Numbered from the stretch's first letter, positions 1-8,703 are shown. The stretch is 64,000 bases of DNA from Rhizobium leguminosarum bv. viciae USDA 2370 (GCF_002008365.1 NZ_MRDL01000023.1:1-64000); one strand, 5' to 3'. The notes: generated by a model not told the origin, from the letters alone. Made by a program: numbers and translations.

Positions 1-44
1 ATATGACTACTCCTAGCGTTACCACTAGGACTGCCAGTCAGTAG

Positions 45-305
45 CCCGTCATCGCAAGACGGCTTTCACCGTGGGCTTACCGAATTTCCAGCCGGACGAA
101 GTGTGCACCGCCGAATTTTGAGCCACCTCTGGCGGACCATCGGCGGTGCCCGACCTTACAGCTGCAGAACAAATATCAGGCCGGCGGAGTTGAGATTGTC
201 ACGGGAGCGGTCGGGTTAGGTACAGTCGACCCGATCCACGCGATCGGGTATGTCGGAAACAACATTGGTTCGGCGGTAGGGGTGTTTGGGACGGCCTTCC
301 TATAA
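45..305 (+). other. Open frame without start codon, glycine-rich hydrophobic C-terminus
   Basis: This frame is open from base 45 to a TAA at 303-305 but has no ATG, GTG or TTG start, so it is not called as a gene. Its last 39 or so codons are glycine- and alanine-rich and hydrophobic, and they follow a Gly-Gly pair (bases 183-188), a pattern seen in double-glycine-leader bacteriocin precursors. The first half has no recognisable similarity. It may be the remnant of a small peptide gene that lost its start, or chance. Confidence is low. Confidence 0.2.
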
Positions 306-672
306 ATGCTCAGGGGCCATGCAAGTAGGCGTCGAGCTTTCTTGAGCATGTGAACGGGCGCGGTCATGTGTCAGGCCCCATCGTTGCGGCATCATATGCA
401 CTGCGGGCCTGTATGACGTTACGCGGATTAGGTCTAGATCGAATTTACGAGCTTTGAGCTCGTTGCACGCCCCTAATTATCCTAATCCCAATCATATCGA
501 TCATAGCCGGGCCGAGCGGCTCACGAAGGCTGTTTTCGACGATGGGACGCCTGGCGCCATTATGGTCGGTGGATTCTGCGACCAAGGATCTCGATTTCCT
601 CGAGACAGGCGGCAATCACCAGACGCACGCGGCGTGGCCGGCATTGATGATACAACCATTAAGTCCTCTCGA
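306..672. other. No gene recognised
   Basis: Only short overlapping frames on both strands are present, with no convincing ribosome binding site and no family similarity that I can see. It lies downstream of the repA-like gene, which ends at 673 on the minus strand. Confidence 0.4.
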
Positions 673-1896
673 TTAGGAACTCGCCTTACCTGCAGTCCGC
701 GAAGCCCTCGACACATACATCGGGGGACGGCCCCAAACCTCGGCTATGAGGTCCATTACCTCCGCATTGGTGGAATTCAGCGTTTCCATCGCTTGCTCGT
801 ACGCCGACCGGCCTACCTCTCCCGCTGACAGCTCATACAACGACCGGTTTTTCATCCAAGCTTGCCGGATCGCGTCCGATTCCCAGACGGTCGCAGTCAA
901 CAGATCATCCCCCAGCCAGTCCCGCAGTAGTGCGACTGCCTCCTGCTGTGAGACGTCACGCGGATCGTGCCCTGTCACCAAATATTTGGTGAAATCATAA
1001 TTTACCGACCTCCCAGCCTTTTCGATCAAAGAGACCAAATGCGAGAAGCGGTAGAGGGACAGGCCCATTGACTTGATCTCAGGCCATTGAGGGCGGACCG
1101 TCACCAGAACGCCGGTCGCGGCTTCATACGCACCCGCGGTCAGAAAGCCTCCACGTCCACAGTGGATAACGACAACGTCGTAGCCCTGCTCGACTTCCTT
1201 GAGCGCATCCACCATTCTGATGCTAGCGTCTGGGTGCCTCAAGTCCTCATTATCGAAGCGCTTCGTACTTTCCCGTTCGAATATTTCGAGCTCGAAAGTA
1301 CCCGGCACAAGATCAAGACCATCAAAATGGGTGGGTCGGATTACAGAGCTCATACTGACCCGATCGTCATCATATCTTAAAGCGCCATACATGGTCGTAG
1401 GGTGGTCGGGACAACCGATATCCGGAAAATAATAGCCGAACATTTTCGACAATGAGCCCTTCGGATCGAGATCTATAGCGAGAACGCGGTATCCTTGAAG
1501 TGCAAGGCCCTGAGCCAGATAGTACGATGTGGTGGTGCTTGCGGAGCCGGAGGCTACTGAGATGATCTGTAGTTTCTCACCCTCGCGCCTGCGCGGGCAA
1601 AACTTCAAAGCCTCTTTTGGACGGGCCGAAGCGAGATAAGCGCGGAGTTCGTTGATCTGTCGAAGCGTATAGGAGCGCCGTCCTGCGGTCCCTAGCCCCG
1701 GTGTTGGCCCCAGCCCATCAATTGACAACTGGCGCAAATAGCTGCCCGACACGCCGAGAATTTCGGCAACCTCGCCCAAGGAGAACGAGCGAAGGGTCCT
1801 GTCGTCTCGGTCTCGAAAATCAGGAGCTCCCCGCTCCCTTAGGCGATCCCAGAGTTCGTTGATACGGCGCTCGATGCGCTCCGAAGTGGTTTCCAT
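673..1896 (-). CDS. Orphan RepA/ParA-like protein with degenerate ATPase motifs
   Basis: About 407 aa, close to the usual length of RepA from repABC replicons. The N-terminal third holds a helix-turn-helix region (FSLGEVAEILGVSGSYLRQL), followed by a MinD/ParA-type fold with the typical ALQGYRVLAIDLDP segment. The ATP site is ruined: where RepA proteins carry a KGGSGKTTT P-loop this one reads SVASGSASTTT, and the usual DCPP segment reads HCGRGG. No repB or repC follows, and no repC-type origin was recognised. The frame is otherwise intact over the full length, so it may survive as a DNA-binding protein without ATPase activity; that is inference. The start was taken at ATG 1896 because residues from there match the family; an ATG at 1923 is also in frame. 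Its job in replication or partition is doubtful. Confidence 0.75.
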   Translation of the reverse strand: METTSERIERRINELWDRLRERGAPDFRDRDDRTLRSFSLGEVAEILGVSGSYLRQLSIDGLGPTPGLGTAGRRSYTLRQINELRAYLASARPKEALKFCPRRREGEKLQIISVASGSASTTTSYYLAQGLALQGYRVLAIDLDPKGSLSKMFGYYFPDIGCPDHPTTMYGALRYDDDRVSMSSVIRPTHFDGLDLVPGTFELEIFERESTKRFDNEDLRHPDASIRMVDALKEVEQGYDVVVIHCGRGGFLTAGAYEAATGVLVTVRPQWPEIKSMGLSLYRFSHLVSLIEKAGRSVNYDFTKYLVTGHDPRDVSQQEAVALLRDWLGDDLLTATVWESDAIRQAWMKNRSLYELSAGEVGRSAYEQAMETLNSTNAEVMDLIAEVWGRPPMYVSRASRTAGKASS

Positions 1897-2599
1897 TTGA
1901 GGTGGATTCTCAGTGGGTGGCATAAGTGACCTCGTGACGGCATTTCTTGTGCATGACGTGTTTATTCTGTCACGATTTACCACATTATCTGTGCCCGTCA
2001 ACAAGCACTCTGCCGCGCCAAGAACTTGCGGCTGCATACTTTCGTCAGGGAATTCTTGTTCTCTATTCCTCTTAAGGCGGAACGAGATTTTTTGGGCGAT
2101 CGTTCTGCTCCGGGGTCCGGCTTGGGCTCGTGTTCGGCGGGACGAACAATCCTCCATGCCGGCGGGGCCTCCCCACAGGAACCACTCGACCCAGCGTGCC
2201 ACGACCTTCGCCGTTACCCCCTATGGCCCTGATGGCCGCGGATCGTGCGGCCCCGCTTGTCCCAATTAGCCTAAGACGTGGGCTCGCGAACTGAATCGAT
2301 CCAGATTCTTGTCACAACATGACGATCGTTGCGGTGCGGCGAATGATCTCGAAGCGCACAACCCGTGCCTTCGATATCCGCGCCAGCCGGCTGAATTCAG
2401 AAGAGGTCTGGCCCAGAACATTGCGCCGCTCGCGCGCAAGATCAGACTCGTCCTCCGCGAAACAAGCGCCGCTAGGTCCCTTCCGCTGCCGGGGCGATGC
2501 CGGACCCGGCGCCGATCACGAAGATAGACGGTCATAACTTCATCGCCGGGCAACTTTCGGCGGTTCGCTTTCTCGGGCAGCGTCGTGGCGGGGCCGGCG
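1897..2599. other. No convincing gene
   Basis: The region between the RepA-like gene and the cytochrome gene carries several overlapping frames in both directions, none with a good start or a recognisable family. A stretch around 2480-2530 on the minus strand looks vaguely like a nucleotide-binding glycine motif but is broken. Probably decayed sequence. Confidence 0.35.
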
Positions 2600-3763
2600 T
2601 TAGTCCCCGATTGCAAAGCGAGCAATTGACCAGATGAAATCCGTCTGCATGGCAACGGCGGCCTTGTCGAGCTTGCCCGGATTGGTCCAGAACCAATTCG
2701 GATCCGGCGCGCCATTCGGACTGCAGGAACCGGATGGATTGGGACAGAGCGCCGGCATCGGCGGATCGACAAATCCTGCTGGCGTCGTCTTTATTCCCTT
2801 TGCGTTGACGGCGGCACGCGCATGGCAGGTGATGCAGGACGAAGTGTCGGCGAATCCGGCCTCCGTTACCGAATTGCCGAGATGCGTCGGCAAGCCGGTC
2901 GCCGAGACGAAGTCGGTCTGGCTGCCCTTCAGGCAGTAATGTTCCCACACGGGTGAAAGGCCTGCAGAGCCCATCATGGCTTTCAGTGCGTCGTTCTTTG
3001 CACAGGCGCTGTAGGGCCGATCAGGGACGTCATTCGCGTCCACGTCGGCGACAACCGCACCATAGGCATCATGGCATCCGGTATAATCGCAACGGCCTGG
3101 ATTGTTCTGGTGCTCGAACGTTGCCCAGGTCCAGTTGGGCAGCACCTTACTGCTGATATGCATGGCGATTAGCGCGTATTTCTTCCCGTCAGGTGCCTCG
3201 CTGACATAATAATCGGCGCTATCGACCTCATCGGCGGGTACCCAATTTGCCTTGACTTCCATGGCGCCGACAGGAGCTGAGATCGGCCGGCCGGCATTAT
3301 AGAAGGATCGCAGACCGGCCTTGGTAAAGAGCTGGTTGCAAACGATGTAATCGAAAGTCGCCTGGTTGCGGCGAACTTCTTCGCTCCCGTCGGGCGACCC
3401 ATGCGGGACGAGGCCCATCGGAGCCAACTGCTGGAGGGCTGGAAGACTCAGTATTTTTGGGCTGGCCACGGGAGCGGCGATTTCCGCCGCTGCACCCGAC
3501 TGTCCACAGGACGGGTCACCTTTGGCGCCCGGAAAAACCGGGCGCGGAGTGAATGTATCTTCGTTCGAAGCCCATGTTTCGAACAAAACCTTGCCAGGCG
3601 TCGCCGCGACGGGACTAGCGACATAAGCGAGGAAACGCCAAGACGCCTCGTCCGGCCTGTTGATTGCGAGGTTGGCATCGACCGACTGAGCGAAGCCGTC
3701 GAGGGGTATGGACGCCAACGTAAAAGCGGCACCCGTTGCAAGTAATCTGGAAATCCAGCGCAT
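2600..3763 (-). CDS. Secreted c-type cytochrome family protein
   Basis: 387 aa with a cleavable signal peptide (residues 1-25, ending around GFAQS), so it is expected in the periplasm. A classical haem c attachment motif CITCH lies at residues 310-314 near the C-terminus. A second cysteine-histidine cluster, CDYTGCH (residues 225-231), has CX4CH spacing, which could be an unusual haem site or simply a metal or disulfide feature. Further cysteines occur at 86, 142, 254 and 277. The TGA stop and ATG start are clean and there is no obvious operon partner. Function could be electron transfer or a cytochrome-like oxidoreductase; I cannot name a substrate. Confidence 0.7.
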   Translation of the reverse strand: MRWISRLLATGAAFTLASIPLDGFAQSVDANLAINRPDEASWRFLAYVASPVAATPGKVLFETWASNEDTFTPRPVFPGAKGDPSCGQSGAAAEIAAPVASPKILSLPALQQLAPMGLVPHGSPDGSEEVRRNQATFDYIVCNQLFTKAGLRSFYNAGRPISAPVGAMEVKANWVPADEVDSADYYVSEAPDGKKYALIAMHISSKVLPNWTWATFEHQNNPGRCDYTGCHDAYGAVVADVDANDVPDRPYSACAKNDALKAMMGSAGLSPVWEHYCLKGSQTDFVSATGLPTHLGNSVTEAGFADTSSCITCHARAAVNAKGIKTTPAGFVDPPMPALCPNPSGSCSPNGAPDPNWFWTNPGKLDKAAVAMQTDFIWSIARFAIGD

Positions 3764-4372
3764 CTTGTTCTCCTAGCAGTTTCATCAGTCTCCGAGCTTT
3801 TTCGGAGGGGATTTTGTATTTTCGTTGCCTATTCGAGACATCCCGCCTCGCGTGGAAACCGTCGCGCGGACCGAGCGCAAGGTCATGTGTCTGGAAATAG
3901 ATAATCGCAGCTGCGCGCCGCGCGCGTATGCGGCCCAGAGTCCTTTGCGATGGCGTCGAGTTAGTTCCGACGTTGTCTCCATTTCAATTTGGTTATTATT
4001 TTCGTCGCGACAGCTTTTGACGTCTTTGACGCTTTTATGCCGTCGCGTTATAAAACGCAAGGCCCGTGCCAGCCAACAAGCGCTTTGCTGCGCTGCTCCG
4101 TCGGCGCAGGCCTTTCGTCAACTCATTGAATTTTCTCAGTGGAGTGCTGAATGAAGGTCTTCGGGCCAGCGGCGCCTTGTGGACCACGTCCTTCGGCTTG
4201 GCGGTGGGATCCGACGTATATACAGCGCTTCGCCACAAGGTTTGGCTGATCCTCCGCGCACACCCTCTGCATTTGGACCTGAAAGCCATCGAGCCGACAC
4301 GCTAAGTTCGGAACTTTTCATGCATGCCGCACGATCGTCCTTCGTCGGATTGATTGCCGAGGAATCGACTGG
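3764..4372. other. Intergenic region upstream of the cytochrome gene, no gene
   Basis: It contains the promoter region of the minus-strand cytochrome gene and short overlapping frames without support. A stretch near 4318-4350 resembles 12770-12800, suggesting that the repeated nifH-upstream sequence extends further in patches. Confidence 0.35.
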
Positions 4373-4402
4373 CGGCAACATCATGCCAGGCACCAGATGC
4401 GG

Positions 4403-4419
4403 GACGAGGTTACCTCGTT
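4403..4419. promoter_or_regulatory. Conserved palindrome in nifH cassette
   Basis: GACGAGG-TTA-CCTCGTT, a near-perfect inverted repeat. The same site is perfect in cassette B (13124-13140). It lies about 180 bp upstream of the NifA site. No protein is assigned. Confidence 0.35.
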
Positions 4420-4585
4420 CTAGTGAATGGGACCGCTTGCCGTGACGCTTGATCGTCGTCGATCATCCCACCGGAGAGCGCTGTGGGGCAGGCGGGGCCC
4501 AAGGATTGGTTTAGCGCGATAGCACTAGCCTATCAGTGTTTTCAGGTAGGGTCGATTGTTGATGATACGACATCGTCCTCACCTT

Positions 4586-4601
4586 TGTCCGCTCCGCGAC
4601 A
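4586..4601 (+). promoter_or_regulatory. NifA upstream activating site (TGT-N10-ACA)
   Basis: TGT at 4586-4588, ten bases, then ACA at 4599-4601: an exact match to the NifA consensus, about 100 bp upstream of the sigma54-type element, which is the usual spacing. Confidence 0.65.
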
Positions 4602-4688
4602 CGCATTCGTCTTCGCCCAATCGCGTATTTTCCGCCCACATCGCTGAAATCGCAGCAAATACTTTGTTCGTCAGCTCAATTGGCCGGC

Positions 4689-4706
4689 TTGGCACGAATC
4701 TTGAGA
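4689..4706 (+). promoter_or_regulatory. Sigma54-type promoter of cassette A
   Basis: TTGGCACG, four bases, then TTGAGA. The -24 element is perfect. The -12 element has GA where GC is usual. The same element is present in all three cassettes. Confidence 0.6.
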
Positions 4707-4786
4707 GCTATTGCGAGGCAGCGGAACGGCCGCCGCATCCGCGTTGCGGGATAACCGCATTGTTCGAACACGTGAAAGGACAAACA

Positions 4787-4891
4787 ATAGCATCACAACA
4801 TCAGATCGCATTCTGTGGAAAGCGTGGAATTGGCAAATCCACTACCTCTCAAAATACGCTGGCGGCCCTTGTTGACCACGGCCAGAAGATC
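4787..4891 (+). pseudogene. nifH: nifH 5' fragment, start codon lost
   Basis: Thirty-five codons read as the N-terminus of nitrogenase iron protein, including the P-loop region (GIGKSTT) and [11 protein letters not shown], but the start is ATA instead of ATG and two conserved residues are changed (YGKGG reads CGKRG). It cannot make a functional Fe protein. It is a by-product of duplicating the promoter region. Confidence 0.8.
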
Positions 4892-4920
4892 GCTCGCCGA
4901 ATGCGATCCTTAAGGGACAG

Positions 4921-5270
4921 AGGATTTCAGACCCCGTCCAACAGCCTTTCGGCCAGGCGCGTCCAGCAAGATCGGCGGCCTCGGGAAATTAGTTCGATCG
5001 AGAAGGTTTCAAGATGATTAAGCGGAAGAAAGCATTCTTCGTCAAGCGGGTCAGAGGTGGCAAGCAGGGGTCGGCAAGGCGGATTACGGTAAGGCGGAGG
5101 TCGGCATCGGGGGCGTCGGCAAGTCCAAGCGGAAGCCTAACAAGTCTAAGCATTAACAGAACGGCGCCCAAAGACGGGAGTTCACCGCTGCGACCTACCA
5201 CTAACCTCGTACGGTTTAGCGTCGGCATTCATTTTGCGGACCGAATCGTTCAAACAGCGAAGGACACAAC
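4921..5270. other. Leader region between cassette A and the NLP gene
   Basis: A frame starting at ATG 5014 encodes a Lys/Arg-rich peptide that overlaps the next gene; it has no recognised relatives and a weak ribosome binding site, so it is not called. If transcription starts at the cassette A promoter it would run through here into the NLP gene. I see no terminator hairpin in between. Confidence 0.35.
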
Positions 5271-5987
5271 ATGGCACTCACCCTTCCCCATAATCGGCGA
5301 ACTCTGCTTACCGCGTTAATCTCCCTTTGCGCACTATCGGGGCCGACGCGCGCGGCTGATGTCATTGATCACGATAAGGTCCAAGGGTTTCCCGACAGCA
5401 CCTCCGGCTTCCTCAAGACCTTCCAGCCCTATCTCAAGGTTTACAACGGCTGTGTCCCTTTCCCGGCCGTGGATGCCGCCGGCAACGTCAGCGGCGGCCT
5501 GAACCCGTCGGGAGCGATGGACGGCCATTGCTCACGAAGCATCGGACAGGTCTACGTCAGAGCGGAATCATCCTTCAGGGGCCAGTGCGCGATCATGTAC
5601 GCTTGGTATTTTCCCAAGGAGCAGAACGTCGACGGACCCGGCAATTTAGGGCATCGGTCTGGTTGGCAGAATGTCGTCGTCTGGACGGCGAGTTGTGACA
5701 GCCAAGCGCGGGTGAACGCAGTCAGCTACTCAAGCCATGGTCATTACAACCGGAAGACAGAGCCTCACATGAGCGGAACACATCCGCTGGTCGCCTATCA
5801 GCGCAACCCATTCCCGCTCAACCCTTCACTGGTTGACACCAGGACTCGTGGCGGGATGCAGCCTGCAATAAACTGGTTCGACATGACGCCAGCAGCGAGA
5901 CACACGCTTGACACCTATGTCTTCGGCAAGGGGGTGCCATTCAACGATTACAACTTCTACTACAATCTGAGCAAGGCCCTATTGTAA
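5271..5987 (+). CDS. NLP/NPP1-family (necrosis- and ethylene-inducing-like) secreted protein
   Basis: 238 aa with a signal peptide (residues 1-28, cleavage near TRA-AD). The core AIMYAWYFPKEQ (107-118) and the following GHR..W..VVVW block are characteristic of NPP1-domain proteins, which in plant pathogens permeabilise dicot membranes. The family heptapeptide GHRHDWE, whose H, D and E bind the metal and are needed for toxicity, reads GHRSGWQ here (127-133). Three key residues are therefore replaced, suggesting a non-cytolytic or altered protein. Four cysteines (61, 87, 106, 142) could form disulfides. AAGGA precedes the ATG. The gene lies downstream of a duplicated nifH promoter, so expression in nodules is plausible. 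Family assignment is confident; activity is unknown. Confidence 0.85.
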   Translation: MALTLPHNRRTLLTALISLCALSGPTRAADVIDHDKVQGFPDSTSGFLKTFQPYLKVYNGCVPFPAVDAAGNVSGGLNPSGAMDGHCSRSIGQVYVRAESSFRGQCAIMYAWYFPKEQNVDGPGNLGHRSGWQNVVVWTASCDSQARVNAVSYSSHGHYNRKTEPHMSGTHPLVAYQRNPFPLNPSLVDTRTRGGMQPAINWFDMTPAARHTLDTYVFGKGVPFNDYNFYYNLSKALL

Positions 5988-6113
5988 TTAATGGGTGGCG
6001 CCGGCTTCTCGCCTTCTCGCCGGCGCCTCTTTACGAGTATCGACGATGGCATGCGCCCAAGCGCACAGTGGAGGAAACGCTGGCACACATATGATCGGAG
6101 CCTGGAGAAACCC

Positions 6114-6240
6114 ATGCACTTCGCGGTTCGTATTAAGCAGGGCTGGATTCTGCGCGAATCACGCCGATCCTGGATGAGCACGATCATGCGCCGGGGAGTG
6201 CCAACTCATTGTCAACCCCCACGCCTCCAGGCGCCCTCAT
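6114..6240 (+). pseudogene. fixA: Degraded fixA 5' fragment
   Basis: From ATG 6114 the sequence can be aligned with the start of fixA at 18990 (both begin ATGCAC and share the block ACGATCATGCGCC followed by GTGCCAA/GTACCGA). The reading frame breaks after about 40 codons. A TGGCACA sequence about 35 bp upstream looks like the worn -24 element of the fixA promoter. It is a partial duplication, like the nifH cassettes. Confidence 0.6.
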
Positions 6241-6634
6241 CGCGCTCTTACCGTTAAATTGCGTAGACAGCCGCTGAGCGAGTTGACATGCCTGCCCTCT
6301 CCAAAGTGCCCGCGATTGCACTGCGGCATTCTCCGTATCACATCATCTCGTAGACCTGACGCTTAGGCCGCCGCCCAGAAGGACGCTGCCGACCTACAGC
6401 ATATTTCAGGATGCCTTGGCGATGTTGTTGGCTGCATAGAGTGCTACCATCTCGACCGACAGACGATGTCGGTTCCTGAGCTTTATTCTCACGGATAGGC
6501 AACGCGAAGCCGCCGCAAATAACGTCATAGGATACGTCATAGTTGTGGAAGTTAGTCCTGGCTTCTAACAGTTCTGTTTCGCTCCCTTACCACCGCCGTC
6601 GTCGCTCCGCGCAACGCCAATTGGTCGTTTCCTA
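6241..6634. other. No gene recognised
   Basis: Nothing identifiable on either strand. It lies between the fixA fragment and the truncated CoA-transferase end. Confidence 0.35.
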
Positions 6635-6886
6635 TCACCCGCCCAGCTCGCGATGGACGCAAGCGTCATGCGCCAGTCGGTTGAGGCCCTTGTCTTTGCC
6701 GCCGCCCGGGGCGGCGGCAAAGACAAAGGTGAGATTGCTCGGCTCGCCCGTTTCGAGGAAACGCTTCTCGACGGCGCAGATCACCGCCTCCGGCGTGCCG
6801 ATGCCGCCGAATCCGGAAAAATCGGCTCTATCGCCCGAACGGATGATCGCCACGGCTTCGGCGGCGGAGACAAATTTGTTGCGCAT
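6635..6886 (-). pseudogene. Truncated CoA-transferase (N-terminal fragment)
   Basis: Starting at ATG 6886, about 80 codons resemble the N-terminus of family I acyl-CoA:acetate/3-ketoacid CoA-transferases (SAAEAVAIIRSGD, then a glycine-rich SGFGGIGTPE segment and AAAPGGGKDKG). The rest of the protein is missing. It starts 11 bp after the phaC stop, so it was probably the last gene of this cluster. About 50 bp of this gene's 5' end are also fused to the nifH fragments in cassettes B and C, which records a recombination between the two. Confidence 0.65.
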
Positions 6887-6896
6887 CGCTATCCTC

Positions 6897-8003
6897 TTAC
6901 CCGTCCCGTGCCTGGAGCCATTCAACCATGCTTTTGGTGAGCGTGCCCTGCGACTTGCTCGAAACGAACAGGCCGACATGCCCGCTCAGAAGCGGAATCT
7001 CCATATAGTCGGTGCTGCCGATCTTGCCGCCGAGCGCCTTGGAACAGGCCGGCGGAATGATATGGTCGTTCAGCGCGTAGATGTTGAGCACGGGCACGTC
7101 GATCGCGTGGAGGTCGACGATGCGGCCCGACAGCTCGAACCTGCCCTTGACCAGGCGGTTCCCCTGATAGAGCTCCTTCAGCCATTGCCGGCCGGCCGCG
7201 CCCGGGTGATCCGGCCGGTCGGCCAGCCATTTCTCCATGCGCAGGCAGTTCATCAGCAGGTCCTTGTCGCCGGCGATGTCGATGAGGTTGACATTGTACT
7301 TGGTCAGCGATTGCATCGGCGTCATGAGCGAGAAGATCAAGCTCATGAATTCGCCGGGGATGACGCCCAACGCATCGACCATGCGATCGATATCCTCTGG
7401 CGCAAGCGAGCGCGTCCAGATGTTGAGGAGGCCTTGACTGGCCGCCGGGTCGTCGATATCGGCGTGGAAGTCGATCGGCGTGATGGTCAGGACCAGGTTC
7501 TTGACCTTCTCCGGATGGAGCGCCGCATAGCAGGTGGCGAAGAAGCCGCCCTCGCAGATGCCGAGCAGCGTTACCTTGTCATGCCCCGTCTCGCGGCAGA
7601 TCCGGTGCACCGCCTCGTGGATATAGTCGTCGACATAGTCGTCCATCGTCAGCCAGCGCTCGGCGCGGCCGGGCTTGCCCCAGTCGATCAGCCAGACGTC
7701 GATGCCCTTGGCGAGCAGGCTACGCACCAGCGAGCGGTCGGGCTGGAGGTCCGCGATAGTGTAGCGGCCGATCAGCCCATAGACGATGAGGACCGGCGTC
7801 TCGACGATGCGCTTGGCCGTCGGCTCGTAGCGGAACAGTTCCACCTTGTCGCGACGCATGACGAGCGTCTTCGGCGTCGCTCCGACATCGACATCCTCGT
7901 CGCGGATCCCGGCGAGCACGTCCGCCCCCTTGTGAAACTTGCCGACATTCTCGGCGAAATCCTTCAGGAAGCTGTTGAAGGCGGTTTCGCGGGGTTCGGT
8001 CAT
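6897..8003 (-). CDS. phaC: Class III poly(3-hydroxyalkanoate) synthase subunit PhaC
   Basis: 368 aa, the usual length of class III PhaC. The alpha/beta-hydrolase core has the lipase-like box GICEGG with the nucleophilic cysteine, and the later catalytic Asp (YALNDHIIP) and His (LSGHVGL) regions are present. It polymerises 3-hydroxyacyl-CoA on storage granules together with PhaE. Its ATG overlaps the end of phaE by 4 bases, implying translational coupling. A second, symbiotic-plasmid PHB synthase has been described in pea rhizobia. It belongs to the minus-strand cluster that begins downstream of nifH cassette C, so expression during symbiosis is likely but inferred. Confidence 0.9.
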   Translation of the reverse strand: MTEPRETAFNSFLKDFAENVGKFHKGADVLAGIRDEDVDVGATPKTLVMRRDKVELFRYEPTAKRIVETPVLIVYGLIGRYTIADLQPDRSLVRSLLAKGIDVWLIDWGKPGRAERWLTMDDYVDDYIHEAVHRICRETGHDKVTLLGICEGGFFATCYAALHPEKVKNLVLTITPIDFHADIDDPAASQGLLNIWTRSLAPEDIDRMVDALGVIPGEFMSLIFSLMTPMQSLTKYNVNLIDIAGDKDLLMNCLRMEKWLADRPDHPGAAGRQWLKELYQGNRLVKGRFELSGRIVDLHAIDVPVLNIYALNDHIIPPACSKALGGKIGSTDYMEIPLLSGHVGLFVSSKSQGTLTKSMVEWLQARDG

Positions 8004-8703
8004 GACTCATCCCTTCCTGGTTGTGTGGCGAGGCCGCGTGCATCTTCGGCCTCATCGCGCTGTGCCCTGCGGCTGGCGCGCACCTCCCGCCTGAGTTCCG
8101 TGAACTGCCGCGTCAGCTCGTCGAAGTCGTGCTGGCTCGGAACGCCTAACAGCTTCGCGACGCTGTCGGTCATTTGCTGTTGGCGGGTGCGCAGCTCCAG
8201 CCCGGCGAGCAGCAATTCGCGCTGCGCGGCGAGGAAATCCTTAGAGCGCAGGTTGCTGATCAGTTCCTTGTTCGCAATGTCCCTCCACTTGTCGAAGGCC
8301 TTGCGCCAGCCGAAATCCTTGGCGTCTCCTTCCTTCGTGTCGGCGAGCGTCGCGCTGTAGCGTTCATAGGCCTTGCTCCACGGCACGGATGCGATGGCGT
8401 GATAGGCCGCCATGCATTGGCTCACGTCCATCCAGGCCGCCATCAGCGCGTAGACCTGCCGGTCGAGGTTCCACATGTCGGCAAGGCGCGGGGCTTCCGC
8501 CATGCGTTTGATGGTTTTTGAGATCTCGCCGCACTGCGCGACGGCAAACAGGCTGCTGTCGGCCGCGCGCGTGGTGAGGAAGGGCATCATCGAGTTGAAC
8601 CACATTTTTCCAATTTCCCCTGCTCCATGCTGCTGCGCCACATTTCCGACATGCGCAGCAGCATCTGCGAGAATTCCGGTTGGTCGTCCGAGCTCGGGGT
8701 CAT
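8000..8703 (-). pseudogene. phaE: PHA synthase subunit PhaE, frameshifted near the N-terminus
   Basis: From ATG 8703 the first 29 or so codons (MTPSSDDQPEF..., SEMWRSSMEQG) are in one frame. The rest, from EIGKMWFNSMMPF onward, is in another. The switch is at a GGGG run (plus-strand CCCC 8617-8620) where five Gs would restore one frame. The long second frame alone could start at GTG 8641 and give 213 aa. The C-terminal part carries the PhaE-like helical region (AQRELLLAGLELRTRQQQMTD). Either the gene is damaged, a shorter PhaE is made, or the base is an assembly error. Confidence 0.7.

Larger units (their letters stand above)
4373..4920 (+). repeat. nifH-promoter cassette A (duplicated nifH upstream region plus broken nifH 5' end)
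   Basis: This segment is closely similar to 13098-13580 (cassette B, same strand) and in part to 12320-12035 (cassette C, opposite strand). It contains a NifA-type upstream site, a sigma54-type promoter and about 35 codons of nifH. Reiterated nifH upstream sequences are known from symbiotic plasmids of clover and pea rhizobia. Cassette A points toward the NLP gene at 5271. Similarity to nifH fades after about 4891. Confidence 0.8.

Noticed and set aside
5014..5319. Basic 101-aa ORF before the NLP gene
   Set aside because: Overlaps the NLP gene and its signal peptide, with a weak ribosome site and low-complexity Arg/Ser content; not enough support.
6543..8360. 605-codon open frame on the plus strand
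   Set aside because: It is antisense to phaC and phaE, which have clear catalytic motifs; the plus frame is open because of high GC codon bias and has no recognisable domain.
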